Assembly: GCA_963693305.1 (NCBI GenBank)
Contig: OY855908.1
Coordinates: 37,639,305-37,703,304 of the forward strand
DNA: 64,000 bases
Origin: Meandrina meandrites
Lineage: Eukaryota; Cnidaria; Anthozoa; Scleractinia; Meandrinidae
Direction: 5' to 3'
The position numbers and the translations under genes were made by a program. Below the pieces are notes generated by a model. It was given only the letters and a program-made list of their open reading frames with translations. It had not been told where the DNA came from and ran no database searches. Of the stretch, positions 47,801 through 54,589 are shown in pieces (positions within the stretch are counted from its first letter, which is position 1; each line of letters opens with the position of its first letter).

Positions 47801-50335
47801 AAAGACCTTAGATACCATGTTTTAATGTGCAAAACAAAAGAAGGCCTTGTCAGCTCAGACTCTGATGATGAGGGCTTGAGTAGCCCTGCCTTTTCAGCAT
47901 GGAGAATGACAGAAAGTACCACTTCGGGGCAACAAGGGCAATACTAGAATCCCAATAACCCTGGAAGCTCTTCATTGCCTAGCAACCTAGCTGCACCTAC
48001 ACCAGTGGTTAACCTGGTTGATGATCTGGTGGCGATCAGCAACACAAACGAAACTAACTGTCCAACTCCTTTTCGCAACTGCCTTTTTTTTGCGATCAGC
48101 CCTTCTGCTCTTACGACCATTAAACAAAGCCATGCGTTCCTGGAGAACATTTGACGCCACTGACTCGAAGGATCGCTTTCGGCGACGGCACAAAGATCAC
48201 GGAGACGAAGGCGATCTCCAATCGTTACGTTCGCAGGCTCGATTCGTTCAGCTAAGAAATGGGGAATAAGAGATTCCAAATGCAACTCCTTCAAAACGTC
48301 CTTCATGATTTTTTTTCCGAAAGGCAAAAAGGCAAAACATACGTAAAGTATGCTACACAAAGTATCTTGTAGAGCAAACCGGTTAAGCGGGTTCTTAAAG
48401 ACGAGAGGGACCTGGGAAATAATGATTGTCACCGGAAGTAAATTCGAATTGCCAAAAATAGAATAACATTACATAATGGTAAAACCACAACACATAATGG
48501 TGAAACCACATAACGAAGGAACCGCACCACATAATGAAGGAACTGCACCACATAAAGAAACAACGACACAACATAATAGAAAGACCACAGCACGTAATGA
48601 ATAACTTCAACACATAATGATAAAACCACAACACATAACGAAGGAACCACATCACATAATGATCAAACCTCATCACATAATGACAAAAGCGGAAATCATA
48701 ATGAAGAACCTTCAAAACATAATGCCAAAACTGCACCACGTAACGGAATATGGAAGATACAACATGACAGGACCACATCACATAATGACGAAACGTCAAA
48801 ACGTAATGATTAACGATCACATAAGGCAGTTATGGCTTTCCATAGTCCAGATCATTTTTTTGATATGAGAAAAAATCTCTGAAGTGATGGGGTGAAAAAT
48901 AATAACGACAAAATATTTTCTGCTGCTCACTTCTTCAAAAGTTTTCAGTCCCGCGGTTGAGCAACCGCCAAATATTTTGTCGCCTTTTCACACAATCCAT
49001 TTGTGTAGCCGAAATGAAATATCCGATTTTCAACATGATTGAAAAAATGTGCAGTGTCCTACAACCTTCTACGATAGGTAAGTTTTAACAAAAGGTGGAT
49101 GGTCAATATCAAACACGTAAGATGCCCAGGTCAAGCTTTTTCTGGAGTATGGCCGCCATTTTGGTCAACTCCGTACGCACGTCGAGCGCACGCACCCGCG
49201 AGCCATGCTGCTAGGCACGATGACAATGAAAACTCAAACGCATGGTTTTCTCAATTTCTATCCTCGCACGATAGTTATGGGGCTCCGCTCTGTGGCACTT
49301 CGGGCTGCTGGAGAGCTCCGCTATAAGGTCATATCATCCAAGTATTGATGAAAATATATTAAAATATTCTCAATACTCATGGCAGCTAAAAAGTTCAAAC
49401 AAGAATTTTTAATACTGTCCACAACGGAGCTAATAGCTAAATCCGGGAGCTAAATCTGCGAATGATAAACAAATAAAAGGAATTTCTTAATTTCTCCTAC
49501 CTTTTTTCGTGTTAAAAATTGCCCGATAGTTTTGTTGACTTCCTCCAGGATTTGGTCCAGCACTTCAACTGTGATGTTTCCCTGTTCGCCATGTTGACTG
49601 AAATTCCTTGCGAACGAGCTGAAAAGTTCGCTGTGGTGCTTGGGAGAAATTCCGTTACATCGACCAGCGTTCTTTTCAGGCGCTGGCAAAAGGCAGTAAA
49701 CAATCAGTGGACTCGCTCGCACGAATTCCGTGGAATTTAGCGGATTTGACGACGAAGATCCAGCGAAGCTGTAGAGATCTGACGCTGAAAGGCACTGAAA
49801 GAGAGAACAGAACTCAAAGTGAACAGAAACACAAAAGAGACGGCGTGTTTCTTGGAACAGCGAGTTGAGTCTTCACGTTCGCGTACACTGTTCCGAATAC
49901 GCGCTACGTAAACCCAATTGATCTTACATAATCATAGCTTTTTCTCGCTGCCACGTTTTTTTATCCGCATAGTTAATTTTTAATACAGTATCTAGTGTTC
50001 TGACGCAAAGGAAATTTGGTCCAGCGATGGTGTGACATCTGTTCGCCAAAGAAATCGTTTTCGTACAGAAGATTAATAATTCAAAATTCTTGAGGAAAAT
50101 CGGACCCTACCTTTCGGTAATCTGTGCCTTCATTTACGTCGGAACAGTTCCAAAAATGAAGCTTGGAAAGAAGTCTCTCAACATCATCAGGTATCAGGGA
50201 GTCGCTGTTCACTTCTTGTTGTAGTACTTTAAAACTATAGTGAGCGTGGCCTAGCTTCGGGAGTTCATGCGAAAGTACAGAACAGCAGGAAAAGAAATTT
50301 AAACACAGAAGTAAAATGAGTTTCCGGCAACGCAT
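29709..50335 (-). CDS. SLC39A10-like: ZIP zinc transporter, LIV-1 subfamily (ZIP10/ZIP6-like), 11 coding exons
   Basis: Complete gene of 795 codons plus stop. Exons: 50335-50111, 49794-49501, 40076-39603, 39439-39271, 37933-37764, 37197-37015, 33599-33456, 32338-32234, 31485-31194, 30383-30196, 29852-29709. All introns are GT-AG, the phases agree at every junction, and the total is 2388 bases. Family members import zinc into the cytosol. Residues 1-23 form a signal peptide. Residues 76-371 are an ectodomain rich in His and acidic residues, with two Cys modules and an RRRR site at 290-293. Eight membrane spans follow (TM1 about 390-412 to TM8 about 770-790). The metal site is HNISD at 650-654 and HELPHELGD at 679-687, preceded by the LIV-1 Cys678. 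The TM3-TM4 loop is long, as in this family. The length fits human ZIP10 and ZIP6 (about 750-830). ZIP10 versus ZIP6 cannot be decided, because both arose from one ancestor. Confidence 0.95.
30196..30383 (-). CDS. SLC39A10-like: ZIP gene exon 10, TM5-TM7 (residues 686-748)
   Basis: Acceptor TTTGTCTTTGCAG, donor GTAAGC. DFAVLLTAGMTVKMAL completes TM5. SALSCFIGLVIGILVG is TM6. FWIFAIAAGIFLYVALVDM is TM7. Confidence 0.96.
30768..31175. repeat. Tandem units of about 100 bp in ZIP intron 9
   Basis: Four imperfect units share GTGTCTTGCATA, GAACAGTCAGTACTCAAACC, TCTCTGAGGC and CAGTACCCACTG. The last unit ends within 20 bases of the exon 9 donor. Confidence 0.75.
31194..31485 (-). CDS. SLC39A10-like: ZIP gene exon 9, TM4-TM5 (residues 589-686)
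   Basis: Acceptor CCTTTTTTGGCAG, donor GTAAGA, ends phase 1. Contains HNISDGLAIGAAF (TM4) and FCHELPHELG (TM5), the binuclear metal site of ZIPs. Confidence 0.97.
31561..31586. repeat. C-run in ZIP intron 8
   Basis: A C-rich run of more than 15 bases after CACCCACCCA. Similar homopolymers lie at 39233-39250 (G) and 57370-57386 (C). These are assembly-sensitive sites. Confidence 0.8.
31587..32233. other. ZIP intron 8, remainder
   Basis: AT-rich intron sequence. No exon or element recognised. Confidence 0.5.
32234..32338 (-). CDS. SLC39A10-like: ZIP gene exon 8 (residues 554-588)
   Basis: Acceptor TTACTAAAG, donor GTAATG, phase 0. Continues the cytosolic loop with CTFHSHCVYEH, a possible metal-binding cluster, and an acidic end. 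Confidence 0.82.
32854..33226. mobile_element. 373-bp MITE in ZIP intron 7
   Basis: GGGGTATAGAATGGT at the left and ACCATTCTACACCCC at the right form inverted ends. Flanks GAAAATAA and TAAAATAA match at 7 of 8 bases, an hAT-like 8-bp target duplication. The interior is built from AATCCGAGAC-type repeats. Confidence 0.8.
33456..33599 (-). CDS. SLC39A10-like: ZIP gene exon 7 (residues 506-553)
   Basis: Acceptor TTTCTGTGACAG, donor GTAAGT, phase 0. Part of the long cytosolic TM3-TM4 loop. Basic start (LKKKRSC), then LEHHEGALHIG. Confidence 0.88.
33664..34105. repeat. Tandem duplication of about 215 bp in ZIP intron 6
   Basis: CCAAAATTATTTACACCTTA, ATCTTATCAAAAGAAATCTT and TCTGATAAGAAATTGTTG occur in the same order at 33664-33870 and 33876-34105, with modest divergence. 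Confidence 0.85.
34264..34422. mobile_element. 159-bp MITE with TTAA target
   Basis: GGAGGCTCA at the left and TGAGCCTCC at the right, each bordered by TTAA (34260-34263 and 34423-34426). Fits a piggyBac- or Kolobok-type nonautonomous element. Contains GTCCGGTGACCCCCATTTTT, a motif seen again at about 35373 and 35767. Confidence 0.75.
34470..35363. repeat. Minisatellite block 1 in ZIP intron 6
   Basis: Units of about 46-53 bases: TTAAATTCTAGCTTGCCCTC, AGACA(TTA)AGCAGCTCTC, then CGATTTTGCTTGCCC. About 17 copies in length variants, with or without the TTA insertion and with a short ATTACAGC form. Frames through it read as repeats but are not genes. Confidence 0.92.
35364..35876. other. Spacer between minisatellite blocks
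   Basis: About 510 bases with GTCGGTGACCCC at both sides (35373 and 35767), each followed by a T-run. This suggests a repeat element inserted into, or copied along with, the minisatellite. Confidence 0.5.
35877..36151. repeat. Minisatellite block 2 in ZIP intron 6
   Basis: Six or so further units of the same family, mostly the short forms, including one truncated unit at about 35960. Confidence 0.9.
36152..37014. other. ZIP intron 6, remainder
   Basis: AT-rich intron. No feature recognised. Confidence 0.5.
37015..37197 (-). CDS. SLC39A10-like: ZIP gene exon 6, TM3 (residues 445-505)
   Basis: Acceptor TTTCTAAAG, donor GTTAGT, phase 0 on both sides. A His/Glu loop (HAHEEEGAEHHNHEEE) precedes TM3 (WKALVVLASVYAFFLFETL). 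An alternative donor GTTGGC 24 bases earlier would also keep frame, so the GDHGHSHVD end is slightly less certain. Confidence 0.88.
37764..37933 (-). CDS. SLC39A10-like: ZIP gene exon 5, TM1-TM2 (residues 388-444)
   Basis: Acceptor TGTGTCAACAG, donor GTAAGG. WGYGFLACTLISLTSLGG is TM1. LVALAVGTLTGDSLLHLLPH is TM2, with the conserved GD and HLLPH. Confidence 0.95.
38499..39179. mobile_element. 681-bp hAT-like nonautonomous element in ZIP intron 4
   Basis: CAGGGCTTGACAAAA at the left is mirrored by TTTTGTCGAGTCCTG at the right. CTTGCCC and GGGCAAG motifs recur near both ends. Flanks (TGCCGCCT, TGCACCTT) only partly agree. The first 60 bases resemble the unit of the minisatellite at 34470-36151. 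Confidence 0.65.
39271..39439 (-). CDS. SLC39A10-like: ZIP gene exon 4 (residues 332-388)
   Basis: Acceptor ATATTTTCAG, donor GTAAGT, ends phase 1. Carries CYSLEQML and the module FKELCPAFIQQARSGAC. CPAF corresponds to the CPAL motif that defines LIV-1 ectodomains, with Phe for Leu. Cys359 and Cys371 are the expected disulfide partners. Confidence 0.93.
39603..40076 (-). CDS. SLC39A10-like: ZIP gene exon 3 (residues 174-331)
   Basis: Acceptor TTTTTTTGTAG, donor GTAAGT, both phase 0. Codes the metal-rich part of the ectodomain: DEHHEEEGEHHKEEE, HGHNETESH, HSDHSGHDH, then RRRR at 290-293, a possible proprotein-convertase site like those cut in other LIV-1 ZIPs. It also has DDHDH near its end. 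Confidence 0.93.
40396..41033. mobile_element. 638-bp fold-back MITE nested in the CACTA-like end
   Basis: GGGTTGTTAGTAA at the left, complement TTACTAACAACCC at the right. Long imperfect arms share AAGGAGAAGCGTGACTGCCC and AATGAAACGTAC. Flanked by CTGGATT on both sides (40389-40395, 41034-41040), a 7-bp target duplication. Confidence 0.85.
41050..41470. repeat. ACTTCATAG subterminal repeats, left cluster
   Basis: More than a dozen CTTCATAG or CTATGAAG copies. A block of about 135 bases (TTTCATAGCATTTTCATATC to GAAAATTGGG) is itself duplicated in tandem. Confidence 0.8.
42289..42768. mobile_element. 480-bp element with 37-bp inverted ends
   Basis: GGAGTGACTATTCTGCACTC and on to GTGAGAC at the left is mirrored at 42732-42768 with two mismatches. 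It contains a degenerate 21-bp tandem repeat (42404-42545, TTAGCCTACTATGCACTCCG) and a tRNA-like promoter stretch at 42598-42656. Lies inside the CACTA-like element. No target duplication seen. Confidence 0.7.
42598..42656 (+). other. tRNA-like A/B-box stretch, possible SINE head
   Basis: TAGCCTGGTGGATAGAG resembles an A box and GGGTTCAAATCC a B box, about 45 bases apart. No acceptor or T-stem pairing, so not a tRNA gene. Confidence 0.35.
44050..44375. repeat. ACTTCATAG subterminal repeats, right cluster
   Basis: CATAGCATCAGTCAACTTCATATGC and AAGTGCCTC-GAAAACTTCATAGG-type units repeat several times, mirroring the left cluster of the CACTA-like element. Confidence 0.75.
44388..46370. other. 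ZIP intron 2, middle part
   Basis: No exon recognised. CATGCATGCATGCAG is a short microsatellite at about 45030. A 79-codon frame at 45680-45919 has no known domain. Confidence 0.5.
46380..47015. repeat. Dispersed repeat interrupted by the SAM palindrome, copy 1
   Basis: Shares TTTACGG-AAGA, GACACA, GTTTGTTACCT, CTTCGGATCTTCC, GCATGTTTCATTCA, GTGAACA-CG-GCCA and ATGAAATGTCCAG in order with 59640-60105. Both copies are diverged. Class unknown. Confidence 0.65.
47527..47775 (+). pseudogene. SAM-domain gene fragment, left arm
   Basis: Reads MKDILKELHLESLIPHFLAE, an in-frame TGA, then IEPANVAALSDKELCRVGV and TIGDRLRLRDHCAVAEKDP, which is the shape of a SAM domain (helix with L-L-L, DL-xLGV, GxRxKL). 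Interrupted by one stop and ending at a stop after KQVESEGKA. Probably a host or transposon gene piece carried by the palindrome. Confidence 0.6.
48170..48312 (-). pseudogene. SAM-domain gene fragment, right arm
   Basis: Inverted copy with the open reading LAERIEPANV where the left arm has a stop. It lacks the ALSDKELCRVGV part, so the domain is incomplete. It continues to IGDRLRLRDLCAVAE. Confidence 0.6.
48851..49500. other. ZIP intron 2, exon-2-proximal part
   Basis: No feature beyond a GC-rich patch at 49110-49320. No additional exon fits the phase. Confidence 0.5.
49501..49794 (-). CDS. SLC39A10-like: ZIP gene exon 2 (residues 76-173)
   Basis: Acceptor TTCTCTCTTTCAG, then TGCCTTTCAGCG. 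Starts CLSASDL and continues NPLNSTEF, close to the conserved LIV-1 ectodomain pattern. An ASPLIVYCL stretch stands where the CPAL motif would be. Ends TRKK at donor GTAGGA, phase 0. A second possible acceptor 10 bases inside would break the frame. Confidence 0.9.
50111..50335 (-). CDS. SLC39A10-like: ZIP gene exon 1 (residues 1-75)
   Basis: Start Met followed by a basic stub and a hydrophobic run (KLILLLCLNFFSC), a typical signal peptide. Ends TACCGAAAG at donor GTAGGG, phase 0. Contains LLSKLHFWNCSD, an amphipathic stretch of the outer domain. The next upstream ATG is not in frame. Confidence 0.9.
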
Positions 50336-50445
50336 TTCTGTGATGGTTTAAAACAAATTTATCATCAAACCAAAGCCACTCTTCTATACTTTGTAGCGGG
50401 GTACACGATAATCTCTTTTTTCTTACGCACTGGAAGCGAACGCTG

Positions 50446-50450
50446 ATTGG
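50446..50450 (-). promoter_or_regulatory. CCAAT box upstream of the ZIP gene
   Basis: GCCAATCAG on the minus strand, about 110 bases before the start codon. Spacing suits a proximal promoter with a short 5' UTR. No metal-response element was recognised. Confidence 0.35.
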
Positions 50451-51211
50451 CTAACGCACCGGGCTTTGTTTCGGAACAGAATTGAACATGAGGGAAATAA
50501 ATCATGTTCGAATTCCCTAAATAAATCTTTTTCTCTAACCATTCTTCTTTGATTTATTAGAGAACTCATTGACTTGAAGTAAGTGTTCCGTTCCCGTGCC
50601 TTGTGGGGAGGGAGGAGTCGCGGCATTTGCTTAAGCTCCAAATACGCTAATTAGTTTACAAGCCTGACAAAAATATTTGCTAATCCAGAAATGTAAACTA
50701 TTCTTTTGAATTCAGTTCTCAAGATTGGAATGTAATTTGAATAACCACGCATCTGACTTGGTTGACAATAACTGAAATTATAAATAAAGTTGTTCTCATG
50801 TTCAAAACCTCTGATATAGCATAGTTTTGTTGATGTTGTTGTTTCGTTCAAAACGAACTTGCGAAAATTGTAGCAAACTGCAAAGAACTGCCTAAAGAAA
50901 ACATATGAGGCGACATAAACTAGTTCAAACCGTTGTAGCTTGACCAGCTTTTTACGAAATGATTACGTAATAACCTATGCAACTCCGGCGCGTGGGCGAA
51001 ATGAAAATGACTAAGCTGTTTTTAAGTGATGACGTCATTCCCCGGTTAACGTTGGAAAGCGGAAAAGCGATGGAAGAGCAATTAGACCTATTGTAGGTCC
51101 ATTGTTTGTATTCTTTTTGAGATCCGCCATCTGAAATGAGAAAATGGATTTTTACGGCCGAATCTCAAATTTTACAACTTTCATCGCTTAATGTCGTCGT
51201 GTGGGAGTGGA
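50451..51211. other. Intergenic DNA upstream of the ZIP gene
   Basis: No gene. Short open frames without domains. Confidence 0.5.
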
Positions 51212-51292
51212 CCAACCTCGTTCCCAGGGTCTCTCTCTCCCCGCCCCCAAGAGCGAGAGAAGAGAGACCCTGGTTGGGTCTGGTCACGTGCC
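51212..51292 (+). repeat. 81-bp repeat, inverted partner of 53060-53140
   Basis: CCAACCTCGTTCCCAGGGTC to GGTCACGTGCC is exactly the reverse complement of 53060-53140. The inside is itself a hairpin (AGGGTCTCTC / GAGAGACCCT). The two copies bracket the helicase/zinc-finger debris. Confidence 0.9.
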
Positions 51293-51419
51293 TCCTGGAC
51301 AAATGAGAACATGAGGGAGGGGTCCACTAATGCCAAGTATTTTGTCGCGTTGTCGTTTGTCGATTTCAAAACAAGGCTATCTCTCGCACGCTCCGACCGC
51401 CATTAAACTAGCCATGTTT

Positions 51420-51627
51420 TACAGCAGTCTTCAATGATTACAGGAGATGGCGCTACTCGACTTTCACACTTAATTTTGTCGAGGAATAGCGAAGGCAGAA
51501 GATGGAAAATCATGGACTTTCCATATCCAGTCGGTAAAATGGCAACAACATCGCGTCCATGATAGATTGCCTCGAGACAAACCACTTGCTTCAATTTGAA
51601 ATTTATGTTTGAATAGATGCTATTCGA
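51420..51627 (-). pseudogene. RecQ-type helicase fragment (Walker A part)
   Basis: FKLKQVVCLEAIYHGRDVV followed by AILPTGYGKSMIFHLLPSLF is helicase motif I (GYGKS) of the RecQ group with its upstream Q-like region. It breaks off after DKIKCESRVAPSPVI. The next part of the protein lies on the other strand at 51628, so an inversion has split the gene. Confidence 0.75.
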
Positions 51628-51782
51628 AATGGCGGCCTGTTGTTTCGCCGTTAAATACACTGATCAAGGATCAAATAAGGAGACTAAAAGAGGGCAACGT
51701 GAAGGCCACCGTATTTAGCGTGAAGGGAAAGAGTGAGGATTTAGAACTCGATTGCAGTGCACATCCTGAAGCCTTTAGAGTG
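51628..51782 (+). pseudogene. RecQ-type helicase fragment (motif Ia part)
   Basis: VVSPLNTLIKDQIRRLKEGN and VKATVFSVKGKSEDLELDC continue the helicase from the point where the minus-strand fragment stops. The two pieces sit head to head, so no single transcript can read both in order. Confidence 0.75.
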
Positions 51783-52910
51783 CTCATTCCGGTAAATTCA
51801 CGCTCCCTGAGTACAGATTTAGTCACTCTTCGCGCCACCTCTATCAACTCCTTTTCTACTTCACCGAGAACTTTTTTAAGAACTTCTTCTTCGGATAGCG
51901 GCGGGATCTACAGAAAAAGAAATCAACGTGAATAATGAAATAAACAACGCCATCCAAAAATAACACGGCCACAACTCTATATTTAATATTTCACAAGTAG
52001 TCGACCTAAGCGAACTGAAAAAAAGAAAGCTTTCCTTAAAATAAATGTACCTTTGGTTGAACAAAACTTTCCTGACGATTGCTGGCCTGAAGGATATCTA
52101 GCGGCTCTGGTTGGCCAATCTACAGAAAAAGAAATATCATAGTAAACGATGAAGAAATAAACAACGAACGGAAGGAACGAATTCACACGTCAGTATAAGC
52201 TTAAATTCTGATTTTATGACACAAGTTTACAGCCAAATTCCTAGCTAATTGAATGGATGAAAACAAGCTAAAAACTATATTTACCTTTGGCTGAGCTTTA
52301 CTTTCCTGCAGATTCCAGGGTTGGGAAATCTCCAGTACCTCGAGGTCATTCTGAATGAAAGTGAGAGAAAATTTGAGGTGTCAAGATTTTGTCAACAACA
52401 TGAGAAAACATAACGCGCGGACTGCCATCGTTCGCGTAAAATATTTAAACCGGAGCAATATAAATCATTTTTCTGTTCTAACCTCCTTTTCTGCACAAGA
52501 CTGGACGCTTAACTCTTCGTCAGCAACGGTAGGAAAATTCAGTCCGCGACGACTCGTTTTCTGATCCTTCGCGGTCTTCAGAGTCCGGGGTGCAGACGGC
52601 GACACATTGATACAGCGCTTCACCCGTTCGCTCCTTTCGAAGTAGCGTTGACTTTGTGATATGATGCCCTTAAATTCTTTAAAGTTCTTTAGCCTTCTTT
52701 CACAAGGCCTGCATAATAGCCGTTTACTTTGCGCAGTAGAGGTCTTCCGTAAACCTCTTCAGCCACGGCAGGCTTGTTGGCTTCCGCAAAGAGATTTTTG
52801 CAATAATTCACGTCTTTGACAAGTCCACACAACCTACAACAACTGGGATTTCTGTTATTGGACGATTGATAATTTTTTTTCGGCGTTTGCACTGTATTGC
52901 ACTGCGACAT
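51782..52910 (-). pseudogene. ZAD-like zinc-finger gene, decayed, four exon-like parts
   Basis: From Met at 52910: CCRLCGLVKDVNYCKNLF and, in another frame, KRLLCRPCERRLKNFKEF, a two-CxxC module like ZAD zinc fingers, with a one-base frameshift at about 52722-52735. It continues RCINVSPSAPRTLKTAK to donor GTTAGA at 52483. Exon-like parts follow at 52350-52286, 52119-52051 and 51907-51782, each after a CTGTAG or CATTCAG acceptor. Parts two and three share a QESxxQPK ending, so they look duplicated. The second is one base short, which breaks frame. The last reads IPPLSEEEVLKKVLGEVEKE. Possibly the front of a helicase-bearing gene family. Dead here. Confidence 0.55.
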
Positions 52911-53059
52911 GACCGTAATGCAAAATACCGGAGCCACGTGAAAGATGTGTTTATTTTGGTGGCAACACTTTACGCTCTCCTGTAGGCTTGGTATTGACAA
53001 AAGCAGTCTAAGCCGCTCCTCCCTTCAATGAATTTTTTGTCACCACCCAAATTCTGGGG

Positions 53060-53140
53060 GGCACGTGACCAGACCCAACCAGGGTCTCTCTTCTCTCGCT
53101 CTTGGGGGCGGGGAGAGAGAGACCCTGGGAACGAGGTTGG
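53060..53140 (-). repeat. 81-bp repeat, inverted partner of 51212-51292
   Basis: Identical to the other copy over its whole length in reverse complement. Its unmutated state, against decayed genes between the copies, suggests recent insertion or gene conversion. Confidence 0.9.
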
Positions 53141-53713
53141 GAGTGGACGGGATCGACCGATCTGTAGAACCGAATAGGACTGGGAATACAAATCAAGTCC
53201 ACTCAACAAGAAATCGTCGCGTAGAACTCAAAGTAAAATACTCCTGAGTAGTTAGAAAGGACTAATTTAAAGTATAAATGAAAGAGATTAATTATATTTG
53301 ATGCGTTCTATAAGATTTAGTAAACAGAAATCTTTCCATTCCATTCCATTGCGTGCCGGTTTTTTTTATTAGCCGTTCCCTTCTCTGCATTAAAACAAAT
53401 CTTAAGTTAGTTCCATAAAGAAGAACGGAACGCTACTGTTGTGATGTTGTAGCCATTTCAAAACCTAATTTGGCTGTGACGTCACAATCTCCACAATGTC
53501 TACTGGACAAAACACTTTTGTTAACACTTTATTACTTCTGTTGTTGTCAGTTGAATCTCTAGGGATATTGCTTTCAAGTCTTCAATACCCCGCATTTTAC
53601 CTTGCTGATATTGCGAAACGTATATACTTGAAAATTTAAGTTTGCGGGAGCCAACGATTTTCACCAACTGTTTGGGAATCAGTCACTCCCACGACCGACT
53701 GATGCAATAGGCC
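53141..53713. other. No gene seen
   Basis: AT-rich spacer without recognisable elements. Confidence 0.5.
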
Positions 53714-54589
53714 TTTTCACGGTTTCTGACGCCATCTTAATTGGGGGCAGTAAATGTATGGGAAATGTGAGGAATCTAATGTCTAATAATTAAGGAAAAA
53801 ATACAAACTCAATATACTGGGTAAAAGAGTTAACTGATTAAATTTGAGGAATGTGGCCTCGCTGGGAAAGCGGCAATTAAGGTGGGGGTATACCCGATTT
53901 TGAGTGAAATTGTAAGAGGTTTAAGGAAGGGATAGAAGAAAGATTGAAAATTATTTTTGAAACACCAACAGACAGTTGAGGCCCACGCAAGAGCATCCCA
54001 GGTTGTCAGGGGACTGTTTGGGTGTCCATATACTAATTTTTAACTTCAAATTCTAATTTTAAAATCACATTAAATCTTTAATATTTCTTGTTTCTCCAAA
54101 TTTTACTAATTCTTTGAGAAAAACTATCTCTTTCCAAACATCCCCAAAATCACCAAAAAATTTACAAAACACCGCTTAACATAGCTTTGTGAAATGAGCA
54201 TAGAACTTCTGGATTACTTGAAACGCGGACGAGATATTTGCATTAAACCAAGATTAGCGGTGGAAAAACAGGCTTCAGGTGTACCCCCGCCTTAAGGATT
54301 TCATTTTCGCATACATTTGTCTGAAATCCGAGCGCCATCCACGCGGAAACGTTTAGAAACATTTGTATGAAAAACTAACAATGCGATTTCTCGCTTCCCA
54401 GCATAGCTGTGTCCATCAAATTTAATCGATTAAATCTTTTGATCTTTATCTTGTAACTCATAGAAATTGAAGGAGGATAATTTTCTTTAAATTATTGGGC
54501 TTTGAACTCCTAACTTTCAAATACGTTTTCTATAAATTTTAATTGCCGTGTTTGCCACTCAACTTAAATGGCGTCAGAAACCGTGAAAA
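53714..54589. mobile_element. 876-bp inverted-repeat element (outer)
   Basis: TTTTCACGGTTTCTGACGCC at the left is mirrored by GGCGTCAGAAACCGTGAAAA at the right. A second transposon (53881-54291) sits inside. Confidence 0.75.
53881..54291. mobile_element. 411-bp nested element with TTAA target
   Basis: GGTGGGGGTATACC at the left, GGTGTACCCCCGCC at the right, TTAA on both sides (53877-53880, 54292-54295). Piggybac/Kolobok-like, nonautonomous. Nesting shows it is younger than its host element. Confidence 0.8.

Larger units (their letters stand above)
47016..48844. mobile_element. 1.8-kb palindromic transposon carrying a captured SAM domain
   Basis: Left arm 47016-47710 and right arm 48170-48844 are near-identical inverted copies, ends TATGGAAAGCCATAACTGCC. 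GTCCAG lies directly outside both ends (47010-47015, 48845-48850), a 6-bp target duplication. The outer 400 bases of each arm are spaced CATTATGTG-type repeats every 20-24 bases, like transposase-binding subterminal repeats. The inner part of each arm codes a SAM-like stretch (LKELHLESLIPHFLAE, IGDRLRLRD). The left copy has a TGA where the right has CGA, and the right copy lacks 39 bases kept in the left. The 460-base centre codes a Cys-His fragment (VLMKDLRYHVLMC). No transposase. Confidence 0.85.
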
